Below, piece after piece: positions 61,240 through 64,000 of a stretch of 64,000 nucleotides of DNA. A program made the position numbers and the translations under genes. Source of the DNA: Acidimicrobiales bacterium MED-G01. GTDB taxonomy: Bacteria > Actinomycetota > Acidimicrobiia > Acidimicrobiales > Poriferisodalaceae. The stretch spans positions 62,001-126,000 of the forward strand of contig NTLA01000001.1 of NCBI GenBank assembly GCA_002457435.1, given 5' to 3'. Under the pieces are notes generated by a model. That model had not been told where the DNA came from, searched no databases, and saw only the letters and a list, made by a program, of their open reading frames with translations. The number at the start of each line of letters is the position of its first letter. Positions within the stretch are counted from its first letter, which is position 1.

Positions 61240-61932
61240 GTGACAAAAGACGACGAAGGCCCAGAGCAGTTTGCTCAACAACGGTGGCAACGAACACCAG
61301 ACTCAACCGAAGTCATTCTTCTGCGACACGGAGCTTCCCAACCGTTCGTGCCAGGGGAACCGTTCCCACTCATTGAAGGTCAAGGGGACCCGCCGCTGTC
61401 AGCGATAGGTGAGAGCCAGGCTGAAGCGTCAGCTGTTCGACTAAGCCAAGAACCGATAACAGCGTTGTATGCAACGAATATGCAAAGAACCCAACAAACG
61501 CTTGCCCCTCTGGGTGCGGCGCTGAACATTGATGCGGCGATCGAAAGAGACCTCAGAGAAATTGGGCTGGGCGAATGGGAAGGAGGTCTATTGAGGAAAA
61601 AAGCAGCGGAAAATCACCCTATTTACCAACAGATGCTGAAGGAACAACGATGGGATGTCATCCCCGGCGCTGAAAGCAACGAGGAGTTTGGTGGCCGATG
61701 TATGGATGCCTTGAACCAAATAGTTCGGCGTCACCCAGGAGAGCTGATCGTGTGTGGCGTGCACGGTGGAGTCATTGGTTCCCTTCTTGCCCAGATAGCA
61801 CAATCAAGACCATTTGCGTTCGGAGGAGCTGATAACTGTTCCATCAGCCAGATCGTATGGAGTGCAGGTGAATGGGCTATCAGACGCTTCAATGACAGCA
61901 GTCACCTGTTCGAACAACTTCACCATGGGTGA
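61240..61932 (+). CDS. Histidine phosphatase family (phosphoglycerate-mutase-like) protein
   Basis: This 230-residue protein is of the branch-1 histidine phosphatase superfamily. The phosphohistidine motif is ILLRHGASQPF (about residue 27-37). GDPPLSAIGESQAEASAVRL and LYATNMQRTQQTLAPL are normal segments, followed by LREIGLGEWEGG and the second catalytic His in VCGVHGGVIGSLL. Family members include acid phosphatases, cofactor-dependent mutases and GpgP/ribazole phosphatases, so the substrate is not assigned. The start is GTG at 61240, directly after the amt terminator. It converges on the aminopeptidase gene, with 26 bases between stops. Confidence 0.88.
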   Translation: MTKDDEGPEQFAQQRWQRTPDSTEVILLRHGASQPFVPGEPFPLIEGQGDPPLSAIGESQAEASAVRLSQEPITALYATNMQRTQQTLAPLGAALNIDAAIERDLREIGLGEWEGGLLRKKAAENHPIYQQMLKEQRWDVIPGAESNEEFGGRCMDALNQIVRRHPGELIVCGVHGGVIGSLLAQIAQSRPFAFGGADNCSISQIVWSAGEWAIRRFNDSSHLFEQLHHG

Positions 61933-61958
61933 GAGTTATTAAAAGGTCAGCAACTTTG

Positions 61959-63239
61959 TTACCTGTCGCCCAAAAAGGCGCTAAGTGCAGATGTCAGATA
62001 GGCGGGATCTGAGGAACCAGCCATCTCGCGTGCCGAATGCATGGACAATTGAGGGCTTCCCACATCAACTACTGACATCCCCAACTGAGCGGCAGTGATT
62101 GGACCGATTGTGCTGCCACACGACAAGTTGGTCCTATGCGCGTATTGCTGAAAGGGGACATCAGCTGATCGGCAAGCGGCCTGAAACAAAGCGCTGCTCT
62201 CCGCATCGGTCGCGTACCGAACATTTGCATTGAGTTTGATCACCGGACCTGCATTCAAAGCGACACGATGCTGGGGCTCGTGACGGTCAACATAGTTCGG
62301 ATGAACGGCATGCGCTCCATCTGCTGACACGCATGATGATTTGGTTAGAGCGCGAAGAAACTGTTCGCGAGATACGGCCCTCGTCGCTGCGAGCCGCTCT
62401 AAAGCATTTGAGAGCATCGGTCCGCGAGCACCACTAGATGACTCGCTACCAACTTCCTCATGATCGAATAACGCCACCACGGAAATGGTGTTGTCCTCTA
62501 CAGTCTCGATTCCTCTTAACGCTTCTAATGCCGCGTGACAGGAAGCAAGGTTGTCTATCCGAGGCGCGGCATAAAATTCTTCGTTGCGTCCTAGAGGTGA
62601 AGCTGCAGTGAGGTCATGGCACATGATGTCCCAGGACAGAACATCAGAGTCGCTCACACCGAGTTCGTCGGCAAGGAAGGAGCGAAATGCGCCCTCCTCG
62701 GTATCACCAAGTCCCCAGATCGGAACGAGGTGTGACTGCCGGTCTAACTTCAGACCATCGTTAACGTCCCGATCTAAATGAATTGCCAGTTGCGCTACGC
62801 GAAGTAGCGGCCTATCAACCTGGATCAAATGGGTTTCTCGGCTGGTTTGGTCGCCAACTACTACTCGACCGGAAATACCTAAGTCGCGATCAAGCCAAGA
62901 ATTTAGGAGTACTCCCCCGTAGATCTCTACACCCAATTGCCGGTAGCCGACTTGGCTGAGATCAGGGTTTGGTTTAATCCGTAGATTCGGGCTATCAGTG
63001 TGAGCACCAACTAAACGGAAACGGAGTCGATCGGGATCTACTTGGGTGCTGAAGGCGGCTGCTACAACAACCCCGCCCCAACTCACCACAATGCGGTCGC
63101 TATCGCCCCATGCATCATTGGGGCTAAACCGATCGAAGCCCGAAGCGGCAAAGTCACTGGCAGCGTTATGAGCAGCGTGATAGGGCGAAGGAGCTGCATC
63201 AATCCAACCCAAGAGTCTTTCAAGTAATAAGTCAGGCAT
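61959..63239 (-). CDS. M18-family aminopeptidase
   Basis: This cytoplasmic zinc aminopeptidase is of family M18 (aspartyl aminopeptidase/ApeB type), with 426 residues. Zinc ligands and catalytic residues lie in LVGAHTDSPNLRIKPNP (His-x-Asp), the bridging Asp in YAAPRIDNLASC, VVALFDHEEVGSESSSGA (Glu-Glu) and the C-terminal QLSMHSAREMAGS. The start at 63239 (MPDLLLERLLGWIDAAPSPYH) is chosen because residues further upstream are hydrophobic and not part of the family. It follows the luciferase-like gene by 7 bases on the same strand. Confidence 0.93.
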   Translation of the reverse strand: MPDLLLERLLGWIDAAPSPYHAAHNAASDFAASGFDRFSPNDAWGDSDRIVVSWGGVVVAAAFSTQVDPDRLRFRLVGAHTDSPNLRIKPNPDLSQVGYRQLGVEIYGGVLLNSWLDRDLGISGRVVVGDQTSRETHLIQVDRPLLRVAQLAIHLDRDVNDGLKLDRQSHLVPIWGLGDTEEGAFRSFLADELGVSDSDVLSWDIMCHDLTAASPLGRNEEFYAAPRIDNLASCHAALEALRGIETVEDNTISVVALFDHEEVGSESSSGARGPMLSNALERLAATRAVSREQFLRALTKSSCVSADGAHAVHPNYVDRHEPQHRVALNAGPVIKLNANVRYATDAESSALFQAACRSADVPFQQYAHRTNLSCGSTIGPITAAQLGMSVVDVGSPQLSMHSAREMAGSSDPAYLTSALSAFLGDR

Positions 63240-63246
63240 TGCCACC

Positions 63247-64000
63247 TCAAAAACTAGAGAATTGGGAGATAACTTCGTCACCAAATTTAGTGAACTGAGA
63301 TGGATCCATAGGAGGCACAATCATACGAGTTACGCCGATCTCCGCTAATTGCTCGACATAATCAGGACTTGTAGGGCCGCCCGCTGTGAATTCAAGCGCA
63401 TCTGGATCTCTCCCAGACTCTTCGGCACAGTGTCGAGCGTGATCAAACAAAGCCGCTAACTCTTCAAAGTTCCCTCGTCCAGGAAAGAAACCGTCGCCTA
63501 GCTCCCCGGCACGACGAGCGGCGCGCCTACTGTGACCACCCACAATTATGGGAACATGCCCACTCGCGGGCTGCGGGCGACTGTACACATTGCTGAAGTT
63601 GACGAACTTACCGCTGTAACTAGCGGCATCGGACGCCCACGCTTGCTTCATGGCTTCAAGGTATTCGTCGGTGCGGTCACCTCGATCATCGAAAGACACG
63701 CCGAGAGCGTCAAATTCTTCCTCGAGCCACCCGGAGCCAATCCCGAGGATCATGCGACCCTTAGATAAACGATCCAAAGTAGCTACTGCCTTGGCGGTCA
63801 CCAGCGGGTTTCGTTGCGGCATGATCATGACGCCAGTACCCAAGCGGATCTTGTCGGTGGCCGCCGCAACGTAAGAGAGCCAGATCAAGGGATCAGGAAT
63901 ATCGAAATCTTCTCTTCCACCTGGCATTCGCCCATCCTTCGCGTACGGATACTGCGATGCATACCCCGCCGGGACTACCACGTGTTCGACAGTCCAAATC
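63247..64000 (-). CDS. Luciferase-like (LLM) F420-dependent oxidoreductase, 5' truncated by window edge
   Basis: The frame stays open to the window edge, where it reads WTVEHVVVPAGYASQYPY. In this family that sequence lies about 40 residues from the N-terminus, so the start is outside the window. Segments are KIRLGTGVMIMPQRNPLVTAKAVATLDRLSKGRMILGIGSGWLEEEFDALG, PIIVGGHSRRAARRAGELGDGFFPG and GVTRMIVPPMDPSQFTKFG. This is a TIGR03619-like actinobacterial family generally predicted to use coenzyme F420. The substrate is unknown. It probably forms a two-gene unit with the M18 aminopeptidase downstream. Confidence 0.9.
   Translation of the reverse strand, partial: IWTVEHVVVPAGYASQYPYAKDGRMPGGREDFDIPDPLIWLSYVAAATDKIRLGTGVMIMPQRNPLVTAKAVATLDRLSKGRMILGIGSGWLEEEFDALGVSFDDRGDRTDEYLEAMKQAWASDAASYSGKFVNFSNVYSRPQPASGHVPIIVGGHSRRAARRAGELGDGFFPGRGNFEELAALFDHARHCAEESGRDPDALEFTAGGPTSPDYVEQLAEIGVTRMIVPPMDPSQFTKFGDEVISQFSSF

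Overview
The window reads as one chromosomal contig from a high-level actinobacterium, most likely a marine or aquatic member of the Acidimicrobiia. The evidence is gene order plus lineage markers: a 31-residue bS22-type and a 28-residue bL37-type ribosomal protein, an Rpf-type muralytic enzyme, myo-inositol-phosphate synthase, several flavin/F420-type luciferase-like oxidoreductases, and a GlnR-like box. Base composition is intermediate, not the very high GC of soil actinobacteria. I saw no phage, IS element, rRNA or CRISPR array. Every gap longer than about 300 bases between the larger genes is accounted for by small genes, a tRNA or regulatory sequence.

Layout. 1-6060: a PfkB-type sugar/nucleoside kinase (cut by the left edge), a phosphohexomutase, a three-gene acyl-transfer cassette (MBOAT plus two SGNH proteins) and the tiny bL37-type gene. 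6117-9389: an AMACR-type CoA-transferase-family enzyme, ychF and rsmI. 9438-25411: a long housekeeping block, metG-tatD-rpf-rsmA-ispE-(bS22, tRNA-Gln)-glmU-prs-rplY-pth-mfd-lipoprotein-mazG-eno-ftsB. It matches the order of the Mycobacterium tuberculosis Rv1003-Rv1026 region as I know it. In M. tuberculosis ftsB is followed directly by a DUF501 gene and ppx. Here those two genes resume only at 34052, after an 8.6 kb block (25422-34033) holding a TetR regulator, the small and medium subunits of a CO/xanthine-dehydrogenase-type molybdenum hydroxylase, MoxR/VWA/XdhC/MocA/CoxG maturation genes, an SDR and an acyl-CoA dehydrogenase. The catalytic molybdenum subunit (coxL) is absent.

34052-37824: DUF501, ppx, a GNAT acetyltransferase, a RecB-type nuclease, an unknown protein and tRNA-Leu. 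37827-53478: a catabolic/accessory region with a P450, hydrolases, luciferase-like flavin enzymes, a 2-hydroxyacid dehydrogenase, a PhyH dioxygenase, SDRs, transporters and inositol-phosphate synthase. Inside it lies the most striking object of the window. A GrdB-like reductase (51089-52234) has its reading frame interrupted once, by an in-frame TGA within a predicted U-P-L-C redox motif. A two-tier hairpin follows immediately, with the placement expected of a bacterial SECIS. I read it as a selenoprotein that routine gene calling would split into two genes.

53566-64000: a fused indolepyruvate:ferredoxin oxidoreductase, a cystathionine beta-synthase/gamma-synthase pair, an ammonium transporter behind a GlnR-like box and before a strong terminator, a histidine phosphatase, an M18 aminopeptidase, and a luciferase-like oxidoreductase cut by the right edge.

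Translational coupling (4-base ATGA/GTGA overlaps) is frequent, and GTG and TTG starts are common. Several starts below are chosen on that basis and could be off by a few codons.
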